DNA of 64,000 nt, from assembly GCA_910589075.1 (NCBI GenBank), contig CAJUSK010000035.1:1-64000 (forward strand), in the 5' to 3' direction. The position numbers and the translations under genes were made by a program. This DNA comes from an uncultured Lachnospiraceae bacterium. GTDB taxonomy: Bacteria; Bacillota; Clostridia; Lachnospirales; Lachnospiraceae. Within the stretch, counting starts at the first letter, position 1. Every line of letters begins with the position of its first letter. The notes under the pieces are model-generated. The model had not been told where the DNA came from. It saw nothing but the letters and a program-made list of their open reading frames with translations, and ran no database searches. Positions 1 to 8,074 of this stretch are shown one piece after another.

Positions 1-2
1 AC

Positions 3-131
3 AATAATGGACTGGCAGAAGGAAGTGTGAACAAGCTGAAAGTTGTCAAAAGGATCATGTATGGCCGCAACAGTTTTGAGTTGCTGAAAGGGAAAGTGTT
101 GCGGCTTGAATTAAAACGCAAAATCAACTAA
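3..131 (+). CDS. ISL3-type transposase, C-terminal end only (5' end outside window)
   Basis: Reading from base 3 gives 42 codons ending in TAA at 129-131, including the stretch GLAEGSVNKLKVVKRIMYGR. This matches the conserved C-terminus of ISL3-family DDE transposases (NGLAEG...NKLK..KR.MYGR). The start lies upstream of the window, so whether the element is intact cannot be judged. Bases 132-374 follow with no gene; the terminal inverted repeat of the element should lie there, but I cannot define it without the left end. Confidence 0.8.
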   Translation, partial: NNGLAEGSVNKLKVVKRIMYGRNSFELLKGKVLRLELKRKIN

Positions 132-374
132 CTTTGGAAAGGTTCAAAAAGTCCTTTACAAAACGTCACTGGGGATGCACAACTGTATGCGGTGTTTCTC
201 TGAAAAAGGCAGGAAGGTGTATAAAGGGGAAAGAAACGTGAAAAACGAATCAAAGTGCCATTACTACAACTGATGCAAGATATGACGTTGACAAACGTGA
301 AAACATCGTATATATTGCATGTATTGGGAAGAAGGCATTGTGCAAAAGACGCAAACATTTTCCGGGAGGTAAAA

Positions 375-782
375 ATGGAAAAAATTAAAAAAGGTATACA
401 CAGAATATGCGAGGTGTTGGAACTGCTTGCTGCCGGGCTGGTATTGATTGGAATTTTGTTTTCGGCATTCAGCCTGTTGCGTCAGGGGCAGACATTTCAG
501 CAGCTTCTGCAGGATACTTCCGGATTTATACATTATCTGGAACAGGTGCTGATGCTTGTGATTGGCATTGAGTTTTTACAGATGTTATGCCGTCCCAATG
601 CGGACAATGTGATGGAAATTTTGATTTTCCTTGTGGCGCGTCATATGATTGTAGGTACGACCACAACGTTTGAAGATTTTGTTTCGGTTATCAGTGTGTC
701 ACTTCTGTGTGTACTGCGCAGATATCTGCATAATTTAAAGATAAAAGAAGACAAAGCGTCAGATGAAACACAGGATTGTTAG
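375..782 (+). CDS. PsiE-like small membrane protein
   Basis: A 135-residue protein. The start at 375 is chosen because GGGAGGT lies 6-12 bases upstream; an in-frame ATG at 255 has no ribosome site and would add a non-conserved leader. The protein has about four hydrophobic segments (near residues 15-35, 50-70, 75-95 and 100-120) and a short charged tail rich in K, D and E. The central ARHMIVG region and overall size resemble the phosphate-starvation-inducible PsiE family of inner-membrane proteins, whose biochemical role is unknown. It stands alone between transposon fragments, so context gives no clue. The PsiE assignment is by pattern only. Confidence 0.6.
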   Translation: MEKIKKGIHRICEVLELLAAGLVLIGILFSAFSLLRQGQTFQQLLQDTSGFIHYLEQVLMLVIGIEFLQMLCRPNADNVMEILIFLVARHMIVGTTTTFEDFVSVISVSLLCVLRRYLHNLKIKEDKASDETQDC

Positions 783-826
783 GTTGTAAATGATTATAAA
801 GCGTCAGATGTGATAGGTTGTGGACT

Positions 827-887
827 GCAGATGCGCATTTCCGTAAAACGCTGTATTTTAGCGGAAATGCGCATCTGCTAAAATACA
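827..887. repeat. Overlapping alternative hairpins
   Basis: A perfect 17-bp inverted repeat has arms GCAGATGCGCATTTCCG (827-843) and its complement (862-878). A second perfect 11-bp inverted repeat, TGTATTTTAGC (852-862) with GCTAAAATACA (877-887), overlaps the right arm of the first, so the two cannot form together. No T-run follows on either strand, so a simple terminator is unlikely. It sits just before a TnpV fragment and could be a transposon end or a regulatory leader. Confidence 0.6.
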
Positions 888-891
888 ACAT

Positions 892-1047
892 ATGGGGCTG
901 TATATGGGGATTACATGCTATCGGGAAGGCGATTACCTGATTCCCGACCTCAAACGTTCGGATACAACGGAATATCAGATCGGAACGTATGGGAAAATGA
1001 GGCAGCGGTTTTTGAAGGAGAATCACGAGGGCATTTACACAAACCTA
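892..1047 (+). pseudogene. TnpV transposon-protein fragment
   Basis: The first ~52 codons encode a protein with REGDYLIPDL, EYQIGTYGKMR and FLKENHEGIYTNL. These are the conserved N-terminal motifs of TnpV, a small protein of unknown function carried by Clostridiales transposons, normally around 120 residues. After TNL the similarity stops abruptly; the reading frame continues only as antisense of the next gene. This is therefore a 3'-truncated remnant whose break point is near 1047, the end of the convergent gene. Confidence 0.7.
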
Positions 1048-1527
1048 CGTTTCACCCAAATTCAACAGGTCGCTTTTATGGTTCATAATCAGATCATACA
1101 TCCATTGATAGATGGACTGTTCATGAACGCTTATCCATTTGTCTATTTTATCCGTTTCATCGAACCATTCTTCCGGATAGTCATAGTTTTCCTGATATTT
1201 TTCATTTGCATAATCGTGTATGCCACACGCATAAACAGATGCCATTTCTTCTTCATGATTTGTTCTCAGATAAGACAACACCCGTTCAAATTTTCCTGTT
1301 TGGAATGATCCGCTCTCATAATATTGCCACACTCCGCATCGTACACTCATTCCCTGCCAGTTGTTTATTTCCATATACATAAAGGCAATATCCGGAATAT
1401 CCATAAAGGGCGTGTACATGAATCTGTCATAAAACAGCATAAAAAACTGACCATCATATTCCCAAAACATTTCAGGGCCTGATGATTCGGCGGAAGCGAT
1501 CAATTTATAAATCCCATCGTAAGTCAT
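1045..1527 (-). CDS. Hypothetical protein, 160 aa
   Basis: I do not recognise this protein. The start is placed at 1527 because GGAG lies six bases upstream; an upstream ATG at 1560 lacks a ribosome site. It is acidic and rich in aromatic residues (many W, Y, F), with no signal peptide or membrane span. The stretch MASVYACGIHDYANEKYQENY precedes a C-terminal half dense in W, Y, D and E. Such solitary aromatic, acidic cytoplasmic proteins are often immunity-type or DUF proteins, but that is speculation. It is converging on the TnpV fragment and lies in an accessory region. Confidence 0.6.
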   Translation of the reverse strand: MTYDGIYKLIASAESSGPEMFWEYDGQFFMLFYDRFMYTPFMDIPDIAFMYMEINNWQGMSVRCGVWQYYESGSFQTGKFERVLSYLRTNHEEEMASVYACGIHDYANEKYQENYDYPEEWFDETDKIDKWISVHEQSIYQWMYDLIMNHKSDLLNLGET

Positions 1528-1600
1528 ATTCCATCTCCACACACTGCAATATACCTTCACTGCATTACTTATTCTGATGCCGGTTGTTACAAAACTTTGT

Positions 1601-2092
1601 TCAGATAAGAGACAAATAATTTTCTATATCATTTCTTGTATGAAAAATGTAAATGGTTTTCTCCTGTTTGTATTTTGCAATCAGTTCATAGACTGCCGGC
1701 ATTTCATTTTTGGGGAAGTCCAGTATCCACTGTCTGAATTCTTCATCAAATTCTGTCTCTGTCCATGGAAAATCTTCACGAGGTTTTCCGATACGTGATG
1801 CCGCCGCTGTAAGGCATTCGTCAACTGGCAAATCCAATAAAAAAACAGTATCGCAGGACGCAAACCGCATTTCAAGTGTTCTGCCATAGTTTCCGTCAAT
1901 AATCCATTTATCTCCCGAAACAATCGTTTTTAACCGGGCATCAAATGCATCCCTGCTGATCGTAGTTTTGTCTGGCTTATGCCATAGCATATCCAGATGG
2001 TATAACGGCAGGCCTGTTTTATCTTTCAGATTTCTGGAAAACGTACTTTTCCCCGCACCGGGGCAGCCGATAACGATTGCTTTATAAAACAT
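1601..2092 (-). CDS. P-loop nucleotide kinase-like protein (FlaR/topology-modulation type)
   Basis: A 163-residue protein starting at 2092, where AAGGAG lies upstream; the longer frame to 2152 has no ribosome site. Residues 5-15 (VIGCPGAGKST) form a Walker A loop. LYHLDMLWHKP, then WIIDGNYG, follow the pattern of adenylate-kinase-like proteins annotated as 'topology modulation protein', with a lid-like arginine region (ASRIGKPRED). The family is presumed to phosphorylate a small nucleotide or act as an ATPase; the substrate is not established. It is 70 bases from the previous gene and on the same strand. Confidence 0.75.
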   Translation of the reverse strand: MFYKAIVIGCPGAGKSTFSRNLKDKTGLPLYHLDMLWHKPDKTTISRDAFDARLKTIVSGDKWIIDGNYGRTLEMRFASCDTVFLLDLPVDECLTAAASRIGKPREDFPWTETEFDEEFRQWILDFPKNEMPAVYELIAKYKQEKTIYIFHTRNDIENYLSLI

Positions 2093-2292
2093 AGGTTTTC
2101 TGCTCCTTGGAATCATTGTTCTTATTTTATCGCGGCGGGTTTCAGACGTCAATGTGTGATAGGTAAAAGTCTGACAATCTAACCGGCATAAGGGTGTCTG
2201 AAACCGTATGAAAAATCTGTTAAATGGAAGATTCCATTGTCATGGGCTTAATGTTATAATGAAATAAACATTTGGATGGGAGTGGGGGCAAT

Positions 2293-2811
2293 ATGGTTCT
2301 ACTGATCGCAGGTGCGTCACATACGGGGAAAACTGCATTGGCACAAAAGATGCTTGAAAAATATGGATACCCCTATTTTTCCATTGATCACCTGAAAATG
2401 GGACTGATTCGAAGCGGAAATACCAGACTGACTCCAATGAGTGATGATAAAGCGTTAACAGACTGTCTGTGGCCTGTGGTCAGAGAAATGATAAAAACCG
2501 TAATCGAAAACCATCAGAATCTGATCGTTGAGGGCTGTTATATTCCCTTTGACTGGGCAAAGGATTTTGAGGAAACATATCTTGCGCACATAAAATATCG
2601 CTGTCTGGTCATGAGTAAATCTTATATACAGGATCATTTCCGGGAAATACAGGCATATGCCAGCGTTATAGAAACCAGGCTGGATGACTCGGAGTGTACA
2701 ATGGAATCTTTGCTCCGAGATCATGGGGAAACGTTAAACATGTGCCGGCAATATGGTCTGGAGTACACCCTGATTGACAGTGCCTGGCCGGAAGATGTTG
2801 GGATTGAATAA
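2293..2811 (+). CDS. P-loop kinase-like protein, 172 aa
   Basis: The start at 2293 follows GGGAGTGGGGG; an alternative start at 2272 is less well placed. Residues 2-13 (VLLIAGASHTGKT) are a Walker A loop. YFSIDHLKMGLIRSG and LIVEGCYIPFDW resemble the substrate-binding and second acidic strand of small kinases in the adenylate-kinase/2-phosphoglycerate-kinase superfamily. No specific substrate can be assigned. It is transcribed divergently from the P-loop gene at 1601-2092, with a short shared control region at 2093-2292 that includes TATAAT-like ATAATG near 2260. Confidence 0.7.
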   Translation: MVLLIAGASHTGKTALAQKMLEKYGYPYFSIDHLKMGLIRSGNTRLTPMSDDKALTDCLWPVVREMIKTVIENHQNLIVEGCYIPFDWAKDFEETYLAHIKYRCLVMSKSYIQDHFREIQAYASVIETRLDDSECTMESLLRDHGETLNMCRQYGLEYTLIDSAWPEDVGIE

Positions 2812-2820
2812 ACTGCCCGG

Positions 2821-2887
2821 CGGTATAACGGGGCGTTTTACGACCGGGCACTGGCAGTATAACAAAGCGTTTTGCGTCCGGGCACTG
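2821..2887. repeat. Imperfect 33-bp tandem duplication
   Basis: CGGTATAACGGGGCGTTTTA... at 2821-2853 is repeated as CAGTATAACAAAGCGTTTTG... at 2855-2887, offset by 34 bases, with about 5 mismatches; both copies end in CCGGGCACTG. It is non-coding, immediately after the kinase-like gene. Confidence 0.6.
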
Positions 2888-2975
2888 ACAGGGGAAGAAT
2901 TGGAACTTGCAAAACAGACCGGATTGTGCTATGCTGAATACAGATAAGGATTTTTAGACGGAAGGGGACAGAGTT

Positions 2976-3167
2976 ATGAATATTCCGGAGTTGTCAATGG
3001 CGCTTTCACAGACAAAAGCATTACGGGATGTGGGTGTGGCGGTACTTAGCAAGGCGATGGACACAGCGCTTGAACAGGGAAGCGCGATGGCGTCGATGAT
3101 TGATTCTTCCGCAATGGAACTCTCAGTCAATCCGGATATAGGCGCGAATATTGATATCAGCTTATAG
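2976..3167 (+). CDS. YjfB-family putative motility protein
   Basis: A 63-residue protein preceded by GAAGGGG. It has the typical composition of the YjfB family (Pfam 'putative motility protein'): an N-terminal IPELSMALSQ, a central helix VAVLSKAMDTALEQG, and a short tail. B. subtilis YjfB belongs to the SigD regulon, but its function is not known. There are no flagellar genes nearby, and it lies just upstream of the FMN riboswitch. There is no signal peptide. Family assignment is by pattern. Confidence 0.7.
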   Translation: MNIPELSMALSQTKALRDVGVAVLSKAMDTALEQGSAMASMIDSSAMELSVNPDIGANIDISL

Positions 3168-3213
3168 GAACGGAGACAGGTTTTACCTGTGGTAAAAGAT
3201 AGAATAAAATAGT

Positions 3214-3322
3214 AATCTTCAGGGTCGGGTTCATTTCCCAACCGGTGGTACAGCCCACGAGCCGTAAGGCATGATTCGGTGCAATTCCGAAGCCGACAGT
3301 AAAGTCTGGATGGAAGAAGATA
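3214..3322 (+). promoter_or_regulatory. FMN riboswitch (RFN element)
   Basis: The region opens with ATCTTCAGGGTCGGGTT and closes with GATGGAAGAAGAT. In between are the conserved RFN signatures CCCAACCGGTGGTA, CCCACGAGCC and the ATTCGGTGCAATTCCGAAGCCGAC arm (split here around GGTGCAATTCCGAAGCCGAC). This is the standard FMN-binding aptamer of riboflavin genes. It is followed 47 bases later by an intrinsic terminator and then ribD, so FMN should switch the operon off by premature termination. A small inverted repeat, TTTTACC TGT GGTAAAA (3181-3197), lies just upstream. Confidence 0.95.
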
Positions 3323-3368
3323 AGATGGCAATGCAGCAATGGACTTTGTTGCATGGTACAGTGTGCAG

Positions 3369-3402
3369 ACTCTGAAATGGAAACATTTCGGAGTTTTTTA
3401 TT
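3369..3402 (+). terminator. Intrinsic terminator of the FMN riboswitch
   Basis: Stem ACTCTGAAATG (3369-3379), loop GAAA, and CATTTCGGAGT (3384-3394), one G-U pair, followed by TTTTTT. It is the expression platform for the ribD operon. The actual ribD start is a further 309 bases downstream. Confidence 0.9.
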
Positions 3403-3475
3403 CATGACAATAGGTTTGCTGGCGAAGCCGGCAATCTATTGTTTCATAGAAAATTTGCAAAGCGGGTTTTCTATG
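3403..3475. repeat. Dispersed double-hairpin repeat, copy A
   Basis: Hairpin 1 spans 3407-3442 (ACAATAGGTTTGC...GGCAATCTATTGT) and hairpin 2 spans 3445-3475 (CATAGAAAATTTGCAAAGCGG then TTTTCTATG). The same module recurs at 17108, and in reverse at 18908. Between this element and ribD (3476-3710) I see no convincing gene. Confidence 0.8.
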
Positions 3476-3710
3476 ACTGTATCAAAGGTTTCTGCTGAAA
3501 ATGATAGAAAAGGCCAGGAGAACGTGTACTGGCGGCGCAGCAGAGACAGTATTGCCAGGTATTTGAAACGGCTTCTGAAGGATTAGTGGAAGCTGTTTTT
3601 TATGTCAACAGAAGCGATGGAACGTTTATTTTTTGTTGTGCCGGATACAGGAAAGCCGGATGAAGAAAGGCAAAAATGTGTGAAGCGTATGTTTGTTTGG
3701 GAGGCAGACT

Positions 3711-4844
3711 ATGACAAAGGCAGAAGATATGTTTTATATGGAACGGGCTCTTTCCCTGGCAGAAAAGGGAGCAGGCAGGGTGAATCCCAATCCTCTGGTG
3801 GGGGCGGTGGTTGTCAGGGATGGATCAATCATCGGTGAGGGCTGGCATGAGCGGTTTGGCGGGCTTCATGCGGAGCGAAATGCGCTGGCTGCCTGTCATG
3901 AGGGGGCGGAAGGAGGGACGCTCTATGTCACATTGGAACCTTGCTGCCACCATGGCAAGACACCGCCCTGTACGGAGGCCATTCTGGCTCATAAGATCAG
4001 CCGGGTGGTAATCGGTTCTCCTGATCCCAATCCGCTTGTGTCGGGAGAAGGCGTCCGGATATTGCGGGAAGCGGGGATTGCGGTTACGGAAGGGGTACTG
4101 CGGGACCGGTGTGATGCATTGAACCGCATTTTTTTCCACTATATACAAAACGGGACGCCCTATGTAACCATGAAATATGCCATGACGATGGATGGGCGTA
4201 CGGCTACCCGGGCCGGGCATTCCAAATGGATTACGTCCAGCCCGGCCAGAATACGGGTGCATGAGGACCGCAATCGGCACATGGCGATTATGACGGGAAC
4301 GGGCACTGTACTGGCAGATGATCCCATGCTGAACTGCAGGGTACCCGGCGGCAGGTCGCCTGTGCGGCTGATCTGTGATACACGTCTGCAAACGCCTCTT
4401 ACGGCCCGTGTGGTGGAGACTGCCGGGGAAATCCCCACCTGGTTTCTGACCTGCGTCAGCGATGTGTCCCTGCAGGCGCCTTATCTGGAAAAGGGATGCC
4501 GGATACTGGAAATACCGGAAAGAAAAGGGCATGTGGATTTGCAGGCGGCGATGGAGATACTGGGGCGGGAAGGCATTGACAGTATCTATCTGGAAGGAGG
4601 CAGTGCGCTGAACGGTTCTGCCCTGGAGTCGGATATTGTGCAGGCGCTTCATTGCTATATTGCGCCCCGGCTGTTTGGCGGCGTGGCCAGCAGGGGCCCG
4701 ATAGGCGGTCAGGGGGTGGAGTTTCCCACACAGGCCAAAGCTTTACAGATTACATCGGTACGGTTTTATGGGGACGATATTTTAATAGAGAGTATACGCA
4801 GCAGAGACGGAGAGGATGTGAATGGGTGTTTACAGGGATTATAG
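3711..4844 (+). CDS. ribD: Bifunctional diaminohydroxyphosphoribosylaminopyrimidine deaminase / 5-amino-6-(5-phosphoribosylamino)uracil reductase
   Basis: A 377-residue cytosolic enzyme carrying out the second and third steps of riboflavin synthesis. The N-terminal deaminase domain (residues ~1-145) has the zinc site HAERNA and PCCHHGKTPPC, plus NPNPLVGAV. The C-terminal reductase domain starts near VTMKYAMTMDGRTAT and contains WITSSPARIRVH and the late YLEGGSALN motif. The ATG at 3711 is preceded by GGGAGG at 3699; a TTG at 3693 is in frame but has no suitable site. First gene of the rib operon, behind the FMN riboswitch; its 3' end overlaps ribE by 19 bases. Confidence 0.97.
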   Translation: MTKAEDMFYMERALSLAEKGAGRVNPNPLVGAVVVRDGSIIGEGWHERFGGLHAERNALAACHEGAEGGTLYVTLEPCCHHGKTPPCTEAILAHKISRVVIGSPDPNPLVSGEGVRILREAGIAVTEGVLRDRCDALNRIFFHYIQNGTPYVTMKYAMTMDGRTATRAGHSKWITSSPARIRVHEDRNRHMAIMTGTGTVLADDPMLNCRVPGGRSPVRLICDTRLQTPLTARVVETAGEIPTWFLTCVSDVSLQAPYLEKGCRILEIPERKGHVDLQAAMEILGREGIDSIYLEGGSALNGSALESDIVQALHCYIAPRLFGGVASRGPIGGQGVEFPTQAKALQITSVRFYGDDILIESIRSRDGEDVNGCLQGL

Positions 4845-5467
4845 AAGAGATTGGCACTATACGGAGTGTGCGGAAGGGAAACACATCGGGGAGTTTGACC
4901 ATTGAAGCCGGAGAAATCCTGTCAGGTGTGAAAATCGGTGACAGTATTGCGGTAAACGGCATCTGCCTTACGGTTACCGGTCTGGAGGGCAGCGGATTTA
5001 CCGTGGATGTGATGCATGAGACATTCGACCGGAGCAACGGGGCTATGTTTCAGGCGGGGATGCGGGTGAATCTGGAGCGGGCCATGGCGGCTGACGGACG
5101 TTTTGGCGGCCATATTGTGTCGGGACATATCGACGGCGTGGGGCGGGTGAAGCGTACATGGAAGGATGAAAATGCCGTCTGGTATGAAATTTCTGCCCCG
5201 GCAGGTATACTGCGTTATATTGTGGAAAAGGGTTCCATAGCTGTGGACGGAATCAGTCTGACGGTGGCAAAGGCAGGGACAGACAGCTTCCAGGTGTCGG
5301 TCATTCCCCATACACGGAATATGACAACACTGTCGGAAAAAAAACGGGGAGATATGCTGAACCTGGAGAATGACTGCATCGGTAAATATGTGGAAAAACT
5401 GTTGGAAACCGGAAGGGGGAAGCCGGGTATCAGTGCGGACTTTCTGGCGGAAAACGGATTTTTATAA
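4826..5467 (+). CDS. ribE: Riboflavin synthase, alpha chain
   Basis: A 213-residue enzyme that dismutates two 6,7-dimethyl-8-ribityllumazines to riboflavin. The GTG at 4826 is chosen because the protein then begins with the invariant (M)FTGIIEEIG and GGAGAGG lies upstream, inside ribD. Two tandem lumazine-binding barrels are visible: the first with GDSIAVNGICLTVT, the second beginning near GRFGGHIVSGHIDGVG with GSIAVDGISLTVA. Usual length for the family. Translationally coupled to ribD by overlap; ribBA starts 31 bases after the stop. Confidence 0.97.
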   Translation: MFTGIIEEIGTIRSVRKGNTSGSLTIEAGEILSGVKIGDSIAVNGICLTVTGLEGSGFTVDVMHETFDRSNGAMFQAGMRVNLERAMAADGRFGGHIVSGHIDGVGRVKRTWKDENAVWYEISAPAGILRYIVEKGSIAVDGISLTVAKAGTDSFQVSVIPHTRNMTTLSEKKRGDMLNLENDCIGKYVEKLLETGRGKPGISADFLAENGFL

Positions 5468-5498
5468 AGCGGATGACGGAATATGGAAGGAGAGGGAA

Positions 5499-6707
5499 AT
5501 GGAAGGATTTGGAACGGTTGAACAGGCGCTGGAAGAACTGCGCAGAGGCCATATCATTATGGTGACAGACGATGAAAACAGGGAGAACGAAGGGGATTTT
5601 ATCTGTGCGGCCCAGTTCGCAGATTGTGCCAATGTGAACTTTATGGCAGTTCATGGAAAAGGTCTGATTTGTATGCCCATGAGTGGAGAGTATTGTGACA
5701 GATTGATGCTTCCCCAGATGACTGAACGGAATATGGATAACCATGAAACGGCATTTACCGTTTCCATAGACCATGTGGATACCACTACAGGCATTTCCGC
5801 AGAGGAACGGAGTATGACGGCGCTGCGCTGTGTCGCAGAGGACGCAAGGCCGGAAGAATTCCGGCGTCCGGGGCATATGTTTCCGCTGCGGGCAAGGGAG
5901 CGGGGCGTGCTGGAGCGTCCGGGACATACAGAAGCTACTGTGGATCTGATGCGGTTGGCCGGATTAAAGGAATGCGGTCTGTGTTGTGAAATTATGGCTC
6001 AGGACGGAACTATGATGCGGACACCGGAGCTGCTTGCGCTGGCAAAAGAGCACGGACTGGTCTGTATAACTATCCAGGCATTGCAGTCATATCGCAAACG
6101 CAGGGAAAAACTGGTGAGCAGAGAGGCCGTGACAGCCCTTCCCACCAAATACGGAGATTTTACCGCATACGCTTATGTAAATCTGCTCAACGGAGAGCAC
6201 CATGTGGCGCTTGTAAAAGGGGAAATCGGTGATGGGCAGGGACTGTTATGCCGGGTACATTCGGAATGCCTGACAGGAGACGCTTTTGGCTCCGCCAGAT
6301 GCGACTGCGGGCAGCAGTTGGAGGCGGCGATGCAGCAGATAGAGGCAGAAGGCAGGGGCATCCTGCTGTATATGCGTCAGGAAGGCCGCGGAATCGGTCT
6401 TGTCAATAAACTGAAAGCCTATGCATTGCAGGACCAGGGGATGGATACACTGGAAGCCAATCTGGCCCTGGGATTTGCAGGAGACGAGCGGGAATATTAT
6501 ATTGGAGCGCAGATTCTGCGGGATTTGGGGGCTAAGTCTCTTCGCCTGCTGACCAATAATCCGGATAAACTGTATGAGTTGTCCGATTATGGCATGGAGA
6601 TTCAGGAGCGGGTGCCCATACAGATAGAGGCGGGTAAATATAACCGGTTTTATCTGCGTACCAAACAGTTGAAAATGGGGCATATGGTAGATTATGAAGC
6701 GGGTTAA
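5499..6707 (+). CDS. ribBA: Bifunctional 3,4-dihydroxy-2-butanone-4-phosphate synthase / GTP cyclohydrolase II
   Basis: A 402-residue fusion enzyme that makes both riboflavin precursors: the four-carbon unit from ribulose 5-phosphate and the pyrimidine from GTP. The RibB half (1-~200) shows DDENRENEGD and the RPGHMFPLRARERGV, GHTEATVDL motifs. The RibA half (~205-402) has the zinc cysteines in HSECLTGDAFGSARCDCG and the active-site LYMRQEGRGIGL. The ATG at 5499 follows AAGGAGAGGG. It is the standard Gram-positive arrangement; the FMN riboswitch upstream is the likely control. Confidence 0.97.
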   Translation: MEGFGTVEQALEELRRGHIIMVTDDENRENEGDFICAAQFADCANVNFMAVHGKGLICMPMSGEYCDRLMLPQMTERNMDNHETAFTVSIDHVDTTTGISAEERSMTALRCVAEDARPEEFRRPGHMFPLRARERGVLERPGHTEATVDLMRLAGLKECGLCCEIMAQDGTMMRTPELLALAKEHGLVCITIQALQSYRKRREKLVSREAVTALPTKYGDFTAYAYVNLLNGEHHVALVKGEIGDGQGLLCRVHSECLTGDAFGSARCDCGQQLEAAMQQIEAEGRGILLYMRQEGRGIGLVNKLKAYALQDQGMDTLEANLALGFAGDEREYYIGAQILRDLGAKSLRLLTNNPDKLYELSDYGMEIQERVPIQIEAGKYNRFYLRTKQLKMGHMVDYEAG

Positions 6708-6778
6708 ACCATCAAAAGTCAGGATGGTAACCATCATACAATCAGGAAACATTTTAAAGAAAATCGGAGGACAGGGAT

Positions 6779-7246
6779 ATGAGAGTAGCAGAAGGAAAAA
6801 TGACAGGCAGAGGCATGAAAGTGGGCATCGTTGCCGCAAGGTTTAATGAGTTTATCACTTCCAGACTGTTGGGCGGCGCGCTGGATGTGCTGCGCAGGCA
6901 TGAGGTGGCGGATGAAGATATTGTAACTGCCTGGGTGCCGGGTGCATTTGAGATTCCGGTGATTGCCAGAAAGATGGCGGAGAGCGGCAAATACGACGCC
7001 ATTATCTGTCTGGGCGCTGTGATCAGGGGGGCCACTTCCCATTATGACTATGTGTGCAATGAAGTATCCAAAGGCATCGCACATGTATCTCTTGAGGCGG
7101 GTGTTCCTGTTATGTTTGGTGTGCTTACAACGGAAAATATCGAGCAGGCCATTGAACGGGCAGGAACGAAGGCAGGAAATAAAGGTGCAGAATGTGCGGC
7201 TGGCGCTATAGAAATGGTAAACCTGATCCGGGAATTGGAGAAATGA
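6779..7246 (+). CDS. ribH: 6,7-dimethyl-8-ribityllumazine synthase
   Basis: A 155-residue protein of normal family length that condenses the RibA/D pyrimidine with the RibB butanone phosphate, usually in a 60-mer capsid. Visible motifs are ARFNEFITSRLL, WVPGAFEIP, CLGAVIRGATSHYDYVC (substrate loop with catalytic His) and FGVLTTENIEQA. Starts at ATG 6779 with GGAGGACAGG upstream, 71 bases after ribBA. Last gene of the operon: an intrinsic terminator follows. Confidence 0.97.
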   Translation: MRVAEGKMTGRGMKVGIVAARFNEFITSRLLGGALDVLRRHEVADEDIVTAWVPGAFEIPVIARKMAESGKYDAIICLGAVIRGATSHYDYVCNEVSKGIAHVSLEAGVPVMFGVLTTENIEQAIERAGTKAGNKGAECAAGAIEMVNLIRELEK

Positions 7247-7287
7247 AATGCCCCTCTGTAAGCAATGGGGGTAACATGATATTGAAT

Positions 7288-7327
7288 ACGGCACAGCCGG
7301 ATCTGCTCCCGGTCTGTGCCGTTTGTT
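7288..7327 (+). terminator. Terminator of the riboflavin operon
   Basis: Stem ACGGCACAG (7288-7296) pairs with CTGTGCCGT (7314-7322), with inner CCGG pairing, followed by TTGTTT. It lies about 40 bases after ribH. Confidence 0.85.
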
Positions 7328-7331
7328 TATG

Positions 7332-7366
7332 ACAACAGAACATTTTCAAAGCGTACTTTCTATTGT
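7332..7366. repeat. Dispersed hairpin repeat, copy D (single hairpin)
   Basis: ACAACAGAA at the left and TTTCTATTGT at the right flank a loop containing CAAAGCGTA. It matches the hairpin-2 half of the dispersed repeat and lies directly after the rib terminator. Confidence 0.65.
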
Positions 7367-7375
7367 CTGTATCTA

Positions 7376-7756
7376 TTATGAATGTTCCAGCAGCTCTGCT
7401 TCAATTTCTTCACAATAAATGGAAACAGCGTCGTTTTCAAAATCATAGATATGAAAATGATTGCAGGATTCCAGACCGCTTCCGGTCAGATTGCGGATAT
7501 TCAGTCCAACGATGTCTTCCGTTACCCGGATGGTAAATTCTCCGCTGATATGTTTTAGCAACAGCCGTATTTTATAAGTTTCTGAATCGTTTGATAGAAT
7601 CAGTTCGGCATTGTATCTGGTATCCCAGTTTTCATAATCAAATATCTCTTTGTATTCAAATTTCAGTATATGTCCAAAACAAAACCAGTTCTGATATTCT
7701 CTGGGGAGTTTTTCCAGTAAAGCATCCATCCCCATAATGCCGTTATTCTGTTCCAA
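7376..7756 (-). CDS. Hypothetical protein, 126 aa
   Basis: I do not recognise this protein. It is acidic and soluble with no signal peptide: WFCFGHILKFEYKEIFDYENWDTRYNAEL followed by beta-rich segments (IRLLLKHISGEFTIRV) is split here for brevity. The best ribosome site on this strand, AAGGGAGGA, points to a TTG start at 7756 (residues MEQNNGIMGMD); an ATG at 7789 lies upstream of that site and is less likely. The even hydrophobic/acidic pattern suggests a small beta-sheet protein such as an immunity or DUF protein, without proof. Confidence 0.55.
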   Translation of the reverse strand: MEQNNGIMGMDALLEKLPREYQNWFCFGHILKFEYKEIFDYENWDTRYNAELILSNDSETYKIRLLLKHISGEFTIRVTEDIVGLNIRNLTGSGLESCNHFHIYDFENDAVSIYCEEIEAELLEHS

Positions 7757-7974
7757 AATGATGTTCCTCCCTTTCTGTTTTTTTCTCATTATACACCTGA
7801 CAATGGGTTCTGTCATCTGTAAACACATAAAAGATTCTGATGATGGCATCAACTGTGCTGCAATCCTGTCTATGCCTGTGAATGCCGGTATTTACAGCTT
7901 ATAGGTGTGAATTACAATGAAACAGCAGGTTTTTGTACTACTCATAAAAATGGTCAAAAAATAGTGAAAAGAGA

Positions 7975-8031
7975 TTGACAACAATAGACTACTGTGATAG
8001 TCTGAAAGTGGATAGACTATCGCAGTAGTAT
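7975..8031 (+). promoter_or_regulatory. Promoter with twin BlaI-type operators upstream of the lipoprotein gene
   Basis: TTGACA (7975-7980), 17-base spacer and TAGTCT (7998-8003). Operator 1, AGACTACTGTGATAGTCT (7986-8003), lies between and over the -10. Operator 2, AGACTATCGCAGTAGTAT (8014-8031), matches the reverse complement of operator 1 at 16 of 18 positions. The same arrangement stands before the blaI-like gene at 8788-8846, so the repressor at 8875 probably controls both. The gene-free stretch 7757-8074 holds nothing else I can name. Confidence 0.8.
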
Positions 8032-8074
8032 AAAATGTGTGCACATGAGAGCATCCAAGAAAGGAAGAGATAAC

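Noticed and set aside
827..878. Intrinsic terminator of the PsiE-like gene
   Set aside because: The stem is excellent but neither side has a T-run, so it is listed as an inverted repeat instead.
3602..3838. Open frame of 78 codons between the FMN riboswitch terminator and ribD
   Set aside because: It runs into ribD in another frame, and its protein turns into a low-complexity Gly/Ser/Arg stretch; no ribosome site of note.
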